Source of the DNA: Rhizobium sp. Q54
Lineage (GTDB): Bacteria > Pseudomonadota > Alphaproteobacteria > UBA2966 > CAIVPW01
Length of the DNA: 64,000 nucleotides
Direction: 5' to 3'
NCBI GenBank assembly: GCA_945947575.1
Contig: CAMEYM010000015.1
Location: 1 to 64,000 of the forward strand
Positions 7,811-17,163 of the stretch are shown here, piece by piece; the first letter of the stretch is position 1; every line of letters begins with the position of its first letter. A program made the position numbers and the translations under genes. The notes under the pieces were generated by a model that searched no databases, was not told where the DNA came from, and saw only the letters and a program-made list of their open reading frames with translations.

Positions 7811-10467
7811 GCCAAGCTCTTCGACGCGATCTCGTAGAGGTCGGTTGAGATGCCGGGAGTCTTCACGATGCGGTTGAGGGCGTCCTTCATCTTGGCCTGC
7901 CGCGCGGCGTCGTAGCGCTTCCAGCGTCCGAGCGGCTGCGCGAGGCGAGCGGACCCGTGCGGGTTGAGCTTGTCGAGCGCCAGTACCTGCTCGGCGATGA
8001 AGTCGTAGCCGGCGCCGTCGGCGGCATGGAACCGCTGCTGGTTCGCGGCCGCGAACGTGGACAGCAAGGCGCGCACCTTGTTCGGGTTCTTCATCGAGAA
8101 CGCTTCGTGCTTGAGCAGCGCGCGCACGGCGTCGAGGGTGCCCGGCAGGCGTGACATGGAGTTCAGCGCCAGCCACTTCTCGACGACGAGGGCGTTCGCC
8201 TTGTGGCGTGCGTAGAAGTCGTCGAGGGTTTCGGCACGCGCGCGCGTGTCGATGTCGTTGACGATGGCGAGCGCCGCCATCGTGTCCGTCATGTTGTCGG
8301 ACGAGTGGTATTGACCGGTGACAAGTTCGAGGGACTCCGGGTCACCGTGCGCGCCCAGGTAGGAGAGCGCCGCGTTCTTGAGGGCCCGCTGTCCGGCCTG
8401 CTCGGCATCCGGCGAGTACGGCTGGTTGGAGCGGTTGCGGTGATAGACGGCGAGTAGATCGTCGCGCAGCGCCTTGGCGATGGCGCGGCGCATGGACTCG
8501 CGCGCCGCGGCGATCGCGTCCACGTCCACCACGGTCATTTGGTCGGCGAGGTAGCCCTCGGACGGCAGGATCACCGCCATCGCGACATAAGCCCGCTCGA
8601 GACGCTCGTCGCGCAAGGTCGCGCCGAGCGCATCGATGAGCGCGCTATCGGCGACCAACTCCTTGCCTTTCTGCGCCTTGGCGATGAGGTCGAGCAGCAC
8701 TTTGGTGGCGTACTGCTGGCCGGCTTCCCAGCGCGCGAACGGGTCGGGATCTTTGGCCATCAGGAAGGCGCGGTCGGCGTCCGAATACGCCATGTCGATG
8801 CGGATCGGCGCCGAGAAGCCGCGATTGAGCGATACGACCGGCGGCTCCTCGACGTTCGTGAAGCGGAACATCTCCCGCGGCCGCGTCAGGTGCAGGACGC
8901 GCGTGGTCGGCGTCTCCATGCCGGGGCGGTCACCGAACAGGCTGACGGGCAACTCCTGCCCGTCCTTGCCGAGCAGGCCGATCGCCACCGGGATGTGCAT
9001 GGGGTGCTTGTCCGACTGGCCCGGAGTCATGGGCACCGTCTGCGTGAAGGTGAGCTCGAACACCTTGGTGTCCGGGTTGTGCCGCGACTGCACGCTCACC
9101 ACCGGCGTGCCCGCCTGCGAGTACCAGTGCTTGAACACCGTGAGGTTGGTGCGGTTGGCGTCCTCCATTGCCGCGACGAAGTCGTCGCAGGTGACCGCCT
9201 GGCCGTCGTGCCGCTCGAAGTACAGATCCATGCCGCGGCGGAAGCCGTCGCGACCCAGGATCGTCTCCATCATGCGGATGACCTCGGCGCCCTTCGAGTA
9301 GACGGTCGCCGTGTAGAAGTTGTTGATCTGGATGTACGACGTCGGCCGCACCGGGTGGGCGAGGGGCCCGGCGTCTTCCGGGAACTGCGCGGCGCGCAGG
9401 GCGCGCACGTCGGAGATGCGCTTCACCGGACGCGAGCGCATGTCCGAGGAGAACTCCTGGTCGCGGAAGACAGTGAGCCCTTCCTTCAGGCTGAGCTGGA
9501 ACCAGTCGCGGCACGTGACGCGGTTGCCGGTCCAGTTGTGGAAGTACTCGTGGCTCACCACCGTTTCGATGCCGGCATAGTCCGCATCGGTGGCCACGTT
9601 GGGGTCGGCCAGGATGTAACGGGCGTTGAAGACGTTGAGGCTCTTGTTCTCCATCGCTCCCATGTTGAAGTCCGACACGGCGACGATGTTGAACAGGTCG
9701 AGGTCGTACTCGCGGCCATAGCGCTCCTCGTCCCACTTCATGGAGCGGTTGAGGACGTCCATGGCGTAGTCGCAGCGGCTCTCGTTGCCGTGCTCGACGT
9801 AGATGCGCAGCGCAACCTTGCGCCCCGACATTGTGGTGAACGAGTCCTCTACCTTGGCGAGGTCGCCCGCGACCAGGGCAAACAGGTAGGACGGCTTTGG
9901 GAAGGGATCGTCCCACACCGCCTCGTGGCGGCCGTCCCCGAGATCTCGGCTTTCGACCAAGTTGCCGTTCGACAGCAGCACTGGCTGCTTCGCCTTGTCG
10001 CCGCGAATCGTGACCTGGTAGCGCGACATCACATCGGGCCGGTCTGGGAAGAACGTGATGCGCCGGAAGCCCTCCGCCTCGCACTGGGTGCAGAAGTTGC
10101 CCTTGGAGACGTACAGGCCCGACAGCTGGGTGTTCTCCGCCGGGCGAATCTCGGTGTCGATCTCGACCACGAGGTTGTACGGCACCTTCGGGATCGTCAG
10201 TCCCTTGTCGTCGAGCACGTACTCGGACGGCGCCAGCGTGCGGCCATCAACGGCGACCTTGACCAGCTTGACGCCGTCGCCGTGCAGCACCAGCGGCCCC
10301 TGGCGATACTCCATCGCCGGACTGCGGCGCATCGACAGCTTGGAGTGGACCCGCGTGACGGGCTCGCCGAGGTCGAATTCCAGGACCACACGATCGACCA
10401 GGAACGCCGGCGGCTCGTAATCCAGCAGGCGAATCACGGGCGGGGTATCGGTCTTGGCGGCGTCCAT
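7807..10467 (-). CDS. pepN: Aminopeptidase N (M1 family)
   Basis: This is a zinc aminopeptidase that removes N-terminal residues from peptides in the cytoplasm or periplasm. The exopeptidase motif GAMEN is at residues 270-274. The zinc site HEYFH is at 306-310, followed by the third ligand Glu near 329 in SLKEG. The downstream region has the long alpha-helical C-terminal domain typical of the E. coli-type enzyme (886 aa here). The gene starts directly where the upstream molybdopterin dehydrogenase gene stops, with no spacer, so the two are probably one transcript. Its stop shares a CTAG with the convergent serine hydrolase. Confidence 0.95.
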   Translation of the reverse strand: MDAAKTDTPPVIRLLDYEPPAFLVDRVVLEFDLGEPVTRVHSKLSMRRSPAMEYRQGPLVLHGDGVKLVKVAVDGRTLAPSEYVLDDKGLTIPKVPYNLVVEIDTEIRPAENTQLSGLYVSKGNFCTQCEAEGFRRITFFPDRPDVMSRYQVTIRGDKAKQPVLLSNGNLVESRDLGDGRHEAVWDDPFPKPSYLFALVAGDLAKVEDSFTTMSGRKVALRIYVEHGNESRCDYAMDVLNRSMKWDEERYGREYDLDLFNIVAVSDFNMGAMENKSLNVFNARYILADPNVATDADYAGIETVVSHEYFHNWTGNRVTCRDWFQLSLKEGLTVFRDQEFSSDMRSRPVKRISDVRALRAAQFPEDAGPLAHPVRPTSYIQINNFYTATVYSKGAEVIRMMETILGRDGFRRGMDLYFERHDGQAVTCDDFVAAMEDANRTNLTVFKHWYSQAGTPVVSVQSRHNPDTKVFELTFTQTVPMTPGQSDKHPMHIPVAIGLLGKDGQELPVSLFGDRPGMETPTTRVLHLTRPREMFRFTNVEEPPVVSLNRGFSAPIRIDMAYSDADRAFLMAKDPDPFARWEAGQQYATKVLLDLIAKAQKGKELVADSALIDALGATLRDERLERAYVAMAVILPSEGYLADQMTVVDVDAIAAARESMRRAIAKALRDDLLAVYHRNRSNQPYSPDAEQAGQRALKNAALSYLGAHGDPESLELVTGQYHSSDNMTDTMAALAIVNDIDTRARAETLDDFYARHKANALVVEKWLALNSMSRLPGTLDAVRALLKHEAFSMKNPNKVRALLSTFAAANQQRFHAADGAGYDFIAEQVLALDKLNPHGSARLAQPLGRWKRYDAARQAKMKDALNRIVKTPGISTDLYEIASKSLA

Positions 10468-12684
10468 CTAAACGACTCCTGCTAGGCGTAGGGGAAGTGT
10501 CCGCAACCGTTTGCCGGTGGCGGAGAAGATTGCGTTGGCGACAGCGGGCGCGACCGGCGGCGTGCCGACTTCGCCGATGCCGCCCAACGGACCGCCCGGA
10601 GGGGCGATATGAGTCTCGATGCGCGGCATGGCGGGCATGCGCAGCATCTCATAGTCGTGGAAGTTGCTCTGCTCGACCGCGCCGCCGCTGAGGGTGATCG
10701 AGCCGTACAGCGCGGCGCTCAGCCCGTAGACGATGGCGCCTTCCATCTGCTGCGCGATACCGGCCGGATTGACGGCCAGGCCGCAGTCGACGGCGGCGAC
10801 GATGCGCTCGATGCGCACGGTCCCGTCGGCGCGGGCCTGCACCTCGGCCACCTGCGCCACTACAGAACCGAAGCATTCGTGGATGGCGATGCCGCGGCCG
10901 CGGCCGGGCTCGAGCGCGCTACCCCAACCCGCCTCCTCCGCGGCGAGGTCGAGCACAGCGCGATGACGCGGATGATCGTCGAGGAGTCCGCGACGGAAGA
11001 GATACGGATCGACGCCCGCTTCGCGCGCCAGTTCGTCGATGAAGCTCTCGACAAGGAACGCGCCGTAGGAATTGCTGACCGAGCGCCAGAAGCCTGTCGG
11101 CACGGTCGTGGGCGTGGGAATCCAGGCAACGCTCAGGTTGGCGATGCGGTAGCGCGGCGTTATCGCCTCGCCGACCTCGCCGCGGTCGGGGAAGTTGCCG
11201 AGCGGAATACCCATCATGCGCTTGAAGAACGGGCCGGTGACCGGTGGCGACGCGATGCGCGCCTGCCAGGCTACCAAGCGTCGCTGTGCGTCGAGCGCGC
11301 CGTGCAAGCGTGCCACCGCAGCGGGCCGGTACCAGTCATGCTGCATATCCTCTTCGCGCGTCCACAGCAGCTGCACGGCCCGCCCCGGCAATTCCTTGGC
11401 GAGCGCCGCGGCCTCCGCAGCCACGTCGGTTTCGACGCGCCGGCCGAATCCGCCGCCCAAGAACGTCGTGTGCACCGTGGTGCGGCGCTCCGACACGCCA
11501 GCCGCCTTGGCGGCCGCATCGCGCACGAAGTCCGGGGCCTGGCTGCCGACCCATACCTCTAGCCGCCCATCCTGGAGGCGGGCAGTGGCGTTCATCGGCT
11601 CCATGGTCGCATGGGCGAGGAACGGTACGTGGTACTCGGCGGTCACGGTGCGCGCAGCCGATGCAATCGCGCGCGCGGCATCGCCGGCCTTCTCGACGTT
11701 GACGCCTTCTTCGGTCTCGAGGGCGCGGACTAACATCGCGTCGATGGCGCCAGAGTCGATTGCGGCCCCGGGTGTGGTGAAGCGGATGTGGCCCAGCATC
11801 TCGCCGACCTCGAGCGCCGAACGCGCGTGCCAGTGGGTGTCGGCGATGATGGCGACCGCGTTGGGCAACGCCACCGCTTTGATCACGCCGGGCTGCTTGG
11901 CGAGAGCGGCCGCATCCACTTTGGCGACCGTGCCGCCAATGCTGGGTACGTGCCGGATCGCGGCGTGCACCATGTTGGGCAGGCGCACATCGATGCCGAA
12001 GGTCGCCGCGCCGCGCACCTTGGCCGCGGTGTCGACGCGCGGCGTGCGCTTGCCGACCAGTCGATACTGATCGGGCGACCGGAACGGCGGATTGTCAGAA
12101 GGCTCGATAAGCGCCGCGGCGCCGAGCAACTCGGCGTAGTGGGCGCGATGGCCGCCGCGTCCGACCAGCACTCCTTCGGCAGTGCTGACCTGCTCGAGAG
12201 GAATGCCCCATTGCTTGGCGGCCGCTTGCATAAGCATCTGGCGCGCGGCGGCGCCGGCGAGGCGCATGGTGATCCAGCCGTCGCGCACGCTCATGCTGCC
12301 GCCGGTCATCTGGAAGCCGACGAGGGTGCGCGCGGCCGTGCGCATCCACGGGCCGGGCATGCCATCCGGGCGATAGAACATGCCCAGATTGGCGTGCTCG
12401 CTCGCGACCGGGGCCGGCACAACGCGGACGTTCGCCCAGGGCACGTCCAGTTCCTCGGCGGCAAGCATCGCCAAGCTGGTGTAGGTGCCCTGGCCCATCT
12501 CGACGCGGGCCACCCTCACCGTGATGGCGCCCGAGGGAGCAATCTCGATCCAGCCGTTGAGCCGCTGCGGCGTGTCGCCCTGGGCGCGGGCAGGGCGGGG
12601 CAGGAACGCGCCCGCGCCAACCAACAGCGCGCCGCTCGCGGCAGTGCCGGTGATCAGGAACGCACGCCGGGATACCTGGGGCAT
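10468..12684 (-). CDS. Molybdopterin-binding dehydrogenase large subunit (IorB-like, Tat-exported)
   Basis: This resembles the large subunit of isoquinoline 1-oxidoreductase/aldehyde dehydrogenases of the xanthine oxidase family. A twin-arginine signal (SRRAFLITG, near residues 5-13) predicts export. The body has ARVEMGQGTYTSLAMLAAEEL, LGGGFGRRVETDV and the C-terminal GIGEVGTPPVAPAVANAI, whose Glu is the likely catalytic base. ATG at 12684 is chosen because the Tat motif follows directly; a TTG at 12699 would add five residues. The partner 2Fe-2S small subunit normally lies next door but is not in this window. pepN follows immediately. Confidence 0.88.
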   Translation of the reverse strand: MPQVSRRAFLITGTAASGALLVGAGAFLPRPARAQGDTPQRLNGWIEIAPSGAITVRVARVEMGQGTYTSLAMLAAEELDVPWANVRVVPAPVASEHANLGMFYRPDGMPGPWMRTAARTLVGFQMTGGSMSVRDGWITMRLAGAAARQMLMQAAAKQWGIPLEQVSTAEGVLVGRGGHRAHYAELLGAAALIEPSDNPPFRSPDQYRLVGKRTPRVDTAAKVRGAATFGIDVRLPNMVHAAIRHVPSIGGTVAKVDAAALAKQPGVIKAVALPNAVAIIADTHWHARSALEVGEMLGHIRFTTPGAAIDSGAIDAMLVRALETEEGVNVEKAGDAARAIASAARTVTAEYHVPFLAHATMEPMNATARLQDGRLEVWVGSQAPDFVRDAAAKAAGVSERRTTVHTTFLGGGFGRRVETDVAAEAAALAKELPGRAVQLLWTREEDMQHDWYRPAAVARLHGALDAQRRLVAWQARIASPPVTGPFFKRMMGIPLGNFPDRGEVGEAITPRYRIANLSVAWIPTPTTVPTGFWRSVSNSYGAFLVESFIDELAREAGVDPYLFRRGLLDDHPRHRAVLDLAAEEAGWGSALEPGRGRGIAIHECFGSVVAQVAEVQARADGTVRIERIVAAVDCGLAVNPAGIAQQMEGAIVYGLSAALYGSITLSGGAVEQSNFHDYEMLRMPAMPRIETHIAPPGGPLGGIGEVGTPPVAPAVANAIFSATGKRLRTLPLRLAGVV

Positions 12685-12785
12685 GTCCGCCGTCAACAAA
12701 TTCCGCCGAAAAGGGAGGCCTTCACCCCTACCATGTTCCCACAGGAGCGGCCACCGGCCGGGCCTGGCCAGGAGCAGGTAGAGCG

Positions 12786-13562
12786 GTGCTGATCGAGCGC
12801 ATTTGGGTCGGGAATCCGGGCCGCAATTTCAACTATCTGGTGGCGTGCGAGGCCACCGGCAATGCGCTTGCCGTCGATCCGTTCGATGCGGGCCAAGTTC
12901 TTGGCGCCGCGACGCGGTGCGGCTGGCGTATCAGCCACATCGTCAATACCCACGAGCATAGCGACCACACGGCCGGGAACGCCGGTGTTGTGGCCGCGAC
13001 GGGAGCGAGCGTGCTGGCGCATCCGCGGGCGGCGGCGCGCATCCCGTCCGTCGATCGGGAGGTGGGGCATGGCGACAGAATCGCGGTGGGAACCTCGATC
13101 CATCTCGAGGTGCTGGCCACACCCGGTCACACGCCGGCCCACATCTGCCTGCGGAACGGCGACACCCTCCTGACGGGCGACTCCTTGTTCAACGCCGGCG
13201 TCGGCAACTGCCGCAAGGGTGGCGACGCGGCGACCCTGTACGACACGTTCGCCACGGTGTTTGCAGCGTTGCCCGACTCGGTGTGCGTGTACCCCGGACA
13301 CGAGTACCTGCGGCGTAACCTGAGCTTTGCCATCGACCGCGAGCCGGGGAACGCGCGCGCCCGCCGCATGCTCGAACGAATAGAGAACATCGAGGGCGCC
13401 TCTGCCCCCGTACTCACGCTCGGCGACGAGCGTGAGATCAACGTTTTCCTGCGCGTGCATTCGGCGGAAGTCGCCGCGGGCGTGGCTCTTGCCTCCGACT
13501 CCGCTCGCGCTACCGAGAAGGAGGTGTTTCTGGCGCTGCGCCAGTTAAGAGACCGTTGGTAG
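12786..13562 (+). CDS. MBL-fold hydrolase, glyoxalase II-like
   Basis: This is a metallo-beta-lactamase-fold thioesterase resembling hydroxyacylglutathione hydrolase (GloB). The metal motif THEHSDHTAGN (HxHxDH) lies near residues 56-66. Further family features are TPGHTPAH, LLTGDSLFNAGVGN and YPGHEYLRRNLSFA, then a C-terminal region with EREINVFLR similar to the HAGH C-terminal domain. It likely hydrolyses S-lactoylglutathione or another acyl-thiol ester in the cytoplasm. The GTG start at 12786 follows a weak purine-rich stretch. The gene diverges from the molybdopterin dehydrogenase, about 100 bases away. Confidence 0.85.
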   Translation: MLIERIWVGNPGRNFNYLVACEATGNALAVDPFDAGQVLGAATRCGWRISHIVNTHEHSDHTAGNAGVVAATGASVLAHPRAAARIPSVDREVGHGDRIAVGTSIHLEVLATPGHTPAHICLRNGDTLLTGDSLFNAGVGNCRKGGDAATLYDTFATVFAALPDSVCVYPGHEYLRRNLSFAIDREPGNARARRMLERIENIEGASAPVLTLGDEREINVFLRVHSAEVAAGVALASDSARATEKEVFLALRQLRDRW

Positions 13563-13755
13563 GCGCAAGCCCACAGTGTCAAAGTTGCCCGGTGCCGCTG
13601 GGCGGGGGCTTGGGCGGCGCTCTGGGTGTGTGACCCATTGCCGTTTCGTCCATGTCTGCGACGGCAACCGTGCCCAACGCCGTTTGCATCACAGCGACGC
13701 TCTCGCCGCTCGACTAGGCTGGGTGGCGTCGTTTGTAGAGAGAGAGGAGTTCTGT

Positions 13756-15126
<1,371 letters not shown>

Positions 15127-15135
15127 GAGGTCGCC

Positions 15136-16305
15136 ATGAACCGCAGAGATTTCCTTCGCACCGCGGCTGTGGCGCCGCTGGTTTCGTTCGTTCCGTTCAA
15201 CCTCGCGCACGCGGCGGCACGCTGGGATCGCATCCTGGTGCTGATCGAGCTGCAGGGCGGCAACGACGGCCTCAACACCGTCGTGCCCTACGCCGACCCG
15301 AAGTACGCGGAGTACCGCCCGACCATCAAGCTCGGCCGCGATCGCATCCTCCAGCTCGACGAAAAGCTCGGCCTCAACCCCGAGCTCGCGCCGATGATGA
15401 AGCTGTGGCAGAGCAAGCAGCTGGCGGTGGTCAACGGCGTCGGCTACCCCGACCCGAACCTGTCGCACTTCCGCGGAATCGATATCTGGCACACCGCCAC
15501 CGACTCCAACCAGGCGGCGACGGTCGGCTGGATCAGCGAGGTGTTCAAGCACGGTGAGGCACCGCCGGCCGACTACGCCGCCGACGGCATCGTCGTTGGA
15601 CGCGGCTCGGTGGGTCCGCTCAAGGCGCCCGACCGCCGCATCCTGGTGCTCGAGAATGGCGGTGCCGCCGCCATGAACGAGGCCAAGCGCATGGCCGCTC
15701 CGGCCATGGGCGGCGGCGGCAACGCCGCGCTCGCGCACGTGCTGCAGACCCAGCAGAGCTTCAAGATGTCCTCGGCCGCGGTGCTGGCCAAGAACGTCGA
15801 CCGCGTCGATCCGGGCGCGACCTTCCCGGCCGGCGACTTCGGCTCGCAGCTCGCCATGGCTGCGCGTCTGCTCGGCGGCGGGGTGCAGGTACCGGTGATC
15901 AAGGCGACCATCGGCGGCTTTGATACCCACGCGACGCAGCTCGCCGACCAGACGCCGCTCTTGAACCAGCTCGGCGCCGGCATCGCTGCGTTCTCGGATG
16001 CAATGAAGAAGCATGGCCTGTGGGACCGCGTCCTGGTCATGACCTACTCGGAGTTCGGCCGCCGTCCGCGCGAGAACGGCTCGGGTGGCACCGACCACGG
16101 CACGGCCGCGCCGCACTTCATCACCGGTGGCAAGGTCAAGGGCGGCCTCTATGGCCAGCAGCCGTCGCTGACCGACCTCGAGGATGGGCAGAACCTGAAG
16201 CACACCACCCACTTCCGCAGCATGTATGCAACCGCGGCGCAGGAGTGGTGGGGCATCCCGACGCCCTTCATCAAAGAGAAGGCGCTCGGCCTCATCGCCA
16301 CGTAG
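15136..16305 (+). CDS. DUF1501 family protein (Tat-exported)
   Basis: This is a 389-residue DUF1501 protein of the alkaline-phosphatase-like (sulfatase) fold group. An N-terminal twin-arginine signal (MNRRDFLRTAAVAPLVS) indicates Tat export in a folded state. Typical motifs are IELQGGNDGLNTVVPYAD, NGVGYPDPNLSHFRGIDIW, IGGFDTHATQ, MTYSEFGRRPRENGS and GTDHGTAAPHF. The Asp, His and Glu residues in these motifs look like a metal site. It is the second gene of the DUF1800/DUF1501 pair and is followed 60 bases later by a rho-independent terminator. Confidence 0.92.
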   Translation: MNRRDFLRTAAVAPLVSFVPFNLAHAAARWDRILVLIELQGGNDGLNTVVPYADPKYAEYRPTIKLGRDRILQLDEKLGLNPELAPMMKLWQSKQLAVVNGVGYPDPNLSHFRGIDIWHTATDSNQAATVGWISEVFKHGEAPPADYAADGIVVGRGSVGPLKAPDRRILVLENGGAAAMNEAKRMAAPAMGGGGNAALAHVLQTQQSFKMSSAAVLAKNVDRVDPGATFPAGDFGSQLAMAARLLGGGVQVPVIKATIGGFDTHATQLADQTPLLNQLGAGIAAFSDAMKKHGLWDRVLVMTYSEFGRRPRENGSGGTDHGTAAPHFITGGKVKGGLYGQQPSLTDLEDGQNLKHTTHFRSMYATAAQEWWGIPTPFIKEKALGLIAT

Positions 16306-16365
16306 CAGCGAGTTACGTCCCGCGACTGGGCCCACCGCGTTCCGCTCGCGACACCCAGTGCATCT

Positions 16366-16400
16366 GATGGGCCGGCCCCCGCGCCGGCCCATCGTTTTTT
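16366..16400 (+). terminator. Strong intrinsic terminator of the DUF1800/DUF1501 unit
   Basis: A perfect 11-bp stem (GATGGGCCGGC, 16366-16376, with its complement at 16383-16393) encloses a six-base loop. It is followed by G and six T residues (16395-16400). This is a textbook rho-independent terminator for plus-strand transcription from the DUF1800/DUF1501 pair. It also means that the thioredoxin gene beyond needs its own promoter. Confidence 0.93.
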
Positions 16401-16429
16401 GCCCGCCGCTTCTCTGATAGCCTGCGGCC

Positions 16430-16483
16430 ATGCTACGTCGCGCCTCCATGCTGGGCAGCCTCGCCACTCCCTTGGTGCTGTAA
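16430..16483 (+). pseudogene. Signal-peptide remnant in frame with the thioredoxin gene, closed by TAA
   Basis: A 17-codon frame begins at ATG 16430 and ends at TAA 16481-16483. It reads like the first part of an export signal: MLRR, then a hydrophobic run (SMLGSLATPLVL). It is in the same frame as, and directly adjacent to, the thioredoxin-fold coding region that resumes at GTG 16484. SoxW-like thioredoxins are normally exported. The simplest reading is one export precursor gene interrupted by a nonsense codon. A chance upstream frame is possible. Confidence 0.5.
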
Positions 16484-16936
16484 GTGGCCCTCTTCGACGA
16501 GGACTTCTTTCGCCCCACCAGCGGCGACTTGCGCCGCGACCTGAGTGCTGCGGCCGCCGAGGGCAAGGTGCTGGCGCTGTGGTGGGAGAGGGACGGCTGT
16601 CCCTACTGCGCCATGCTGCACCAGGAAGCGATGCGCGACCCGAGCTTGCGCGCCTATCCGACCCATCGCTTCTACACCGTGCGCCTCGATCGCTTCGGCG
16701 ATGCGCCGCTCGTCGATCTCGATGGCGCCGCGGGGCGGCAGGGCGAGATCGCGGTGCGCCACGGCGTCATCGGCACGCCGACGATGGAGTTCCGTCTTGC
16801 CGACGGACGCGAGGTGTTGCGCCTGCCGGGCTACGCCGAGCCGGCCATCCTGCTCGCGGCGTTCGAGTACGTGCAGATGGGCGGCTACCTCCACACCGGC
16901 ATCGTCGGGTGGTTGCGGCAGCGCGGGTTGCTCTAG
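16484..16936 (+). CDS. SoxW-like thioredoxin-fold protein, probably missing its signal peptide
   Basis: This is a thioredoxin-fold protein of about 150 residues with the redox motif CPYC in WERDGCPYCAMLH (Cys near 39 and 42). The cis-Pro region GVIGTPTMEF and LPGYAEPAILLAAFEYVQMGGY complete the fold and resemble SoxW-type periplasmic thioredoxins. No ribosome site is visible before the GTG at 16484. The only upstream in-frame ATG (16430) is separated from it by a TAA, as described in the preceding entry. If translation does start at GTG, the protein would stay in the cytoplasm. The stop shares a CTAG with the convergent small lipoprotein. Confidence 0.7.
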   Translation: MALFDEDFFRPTSGDLRRDLSAAAAEGKVLALWWERDGCPYCAMLHQEAMRDPSLRAYPTHRFYTVRLDRFGDAPLVDLDGAAGRQGEIAVRHGVIGTPTMEFRLADGREVLRLPGYAEPAILLAAFEYVQMGGYLHTGIVGWLRQRGLL

Positions 16937-17163
16937 GGAGCCCCGCACGCCTCCATCCGGCTCATCGTGAAGCTGCCGTCGCGCTTGCGATAGAACAGCG
17001 ACTGCACGGTCGCCTGGGTCGCAGACTGCAGACGGTAGGCGACGCAAGTGGGATCCCCGCCGGGGATCGCGATCATCCAGGTGTCCGCGCCGACCTGCAC
17101 CATCGTGGGCGGGGACGCGCAGGCGGCCAAGACGAAGAGTAGCGCGGTCGCGGCGAGACGCAT
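16933..17163 (-). CDS. Small lipoprotein, function unknown
   Basis: This is a 76-residue protein with a short lipoprotein signal (MRLAATALLFVLAAC, lipobox LAAC, Cys at 15). The mature part is about 60 residues and has two further Cys residues (PTCVAYR and MEACGAP) that could form a disulfide in the periplasm. It starts directly at the stop of the subtilase autotransporter gene, so it should be the second cistron of that transcript. The tight linkage suggests a role near the autotransporter, but this is inference. No family is recognised. Confidence 0.7.
   Translation of the reverse strand: MRLAATALLFVLAACASPPTMVQVGADTWMIAIPGGDPTCVAYRLQSATQATVQSLFYRKRDGSFTMSRMEACGAP

Noticed and set aside
8539-10485. 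A 648-codon open frame opposite pepN
   Set aside because: It has the same antisense composition and no recognisable motif, and it lies fully within the well-supported aminopeptidase gene.
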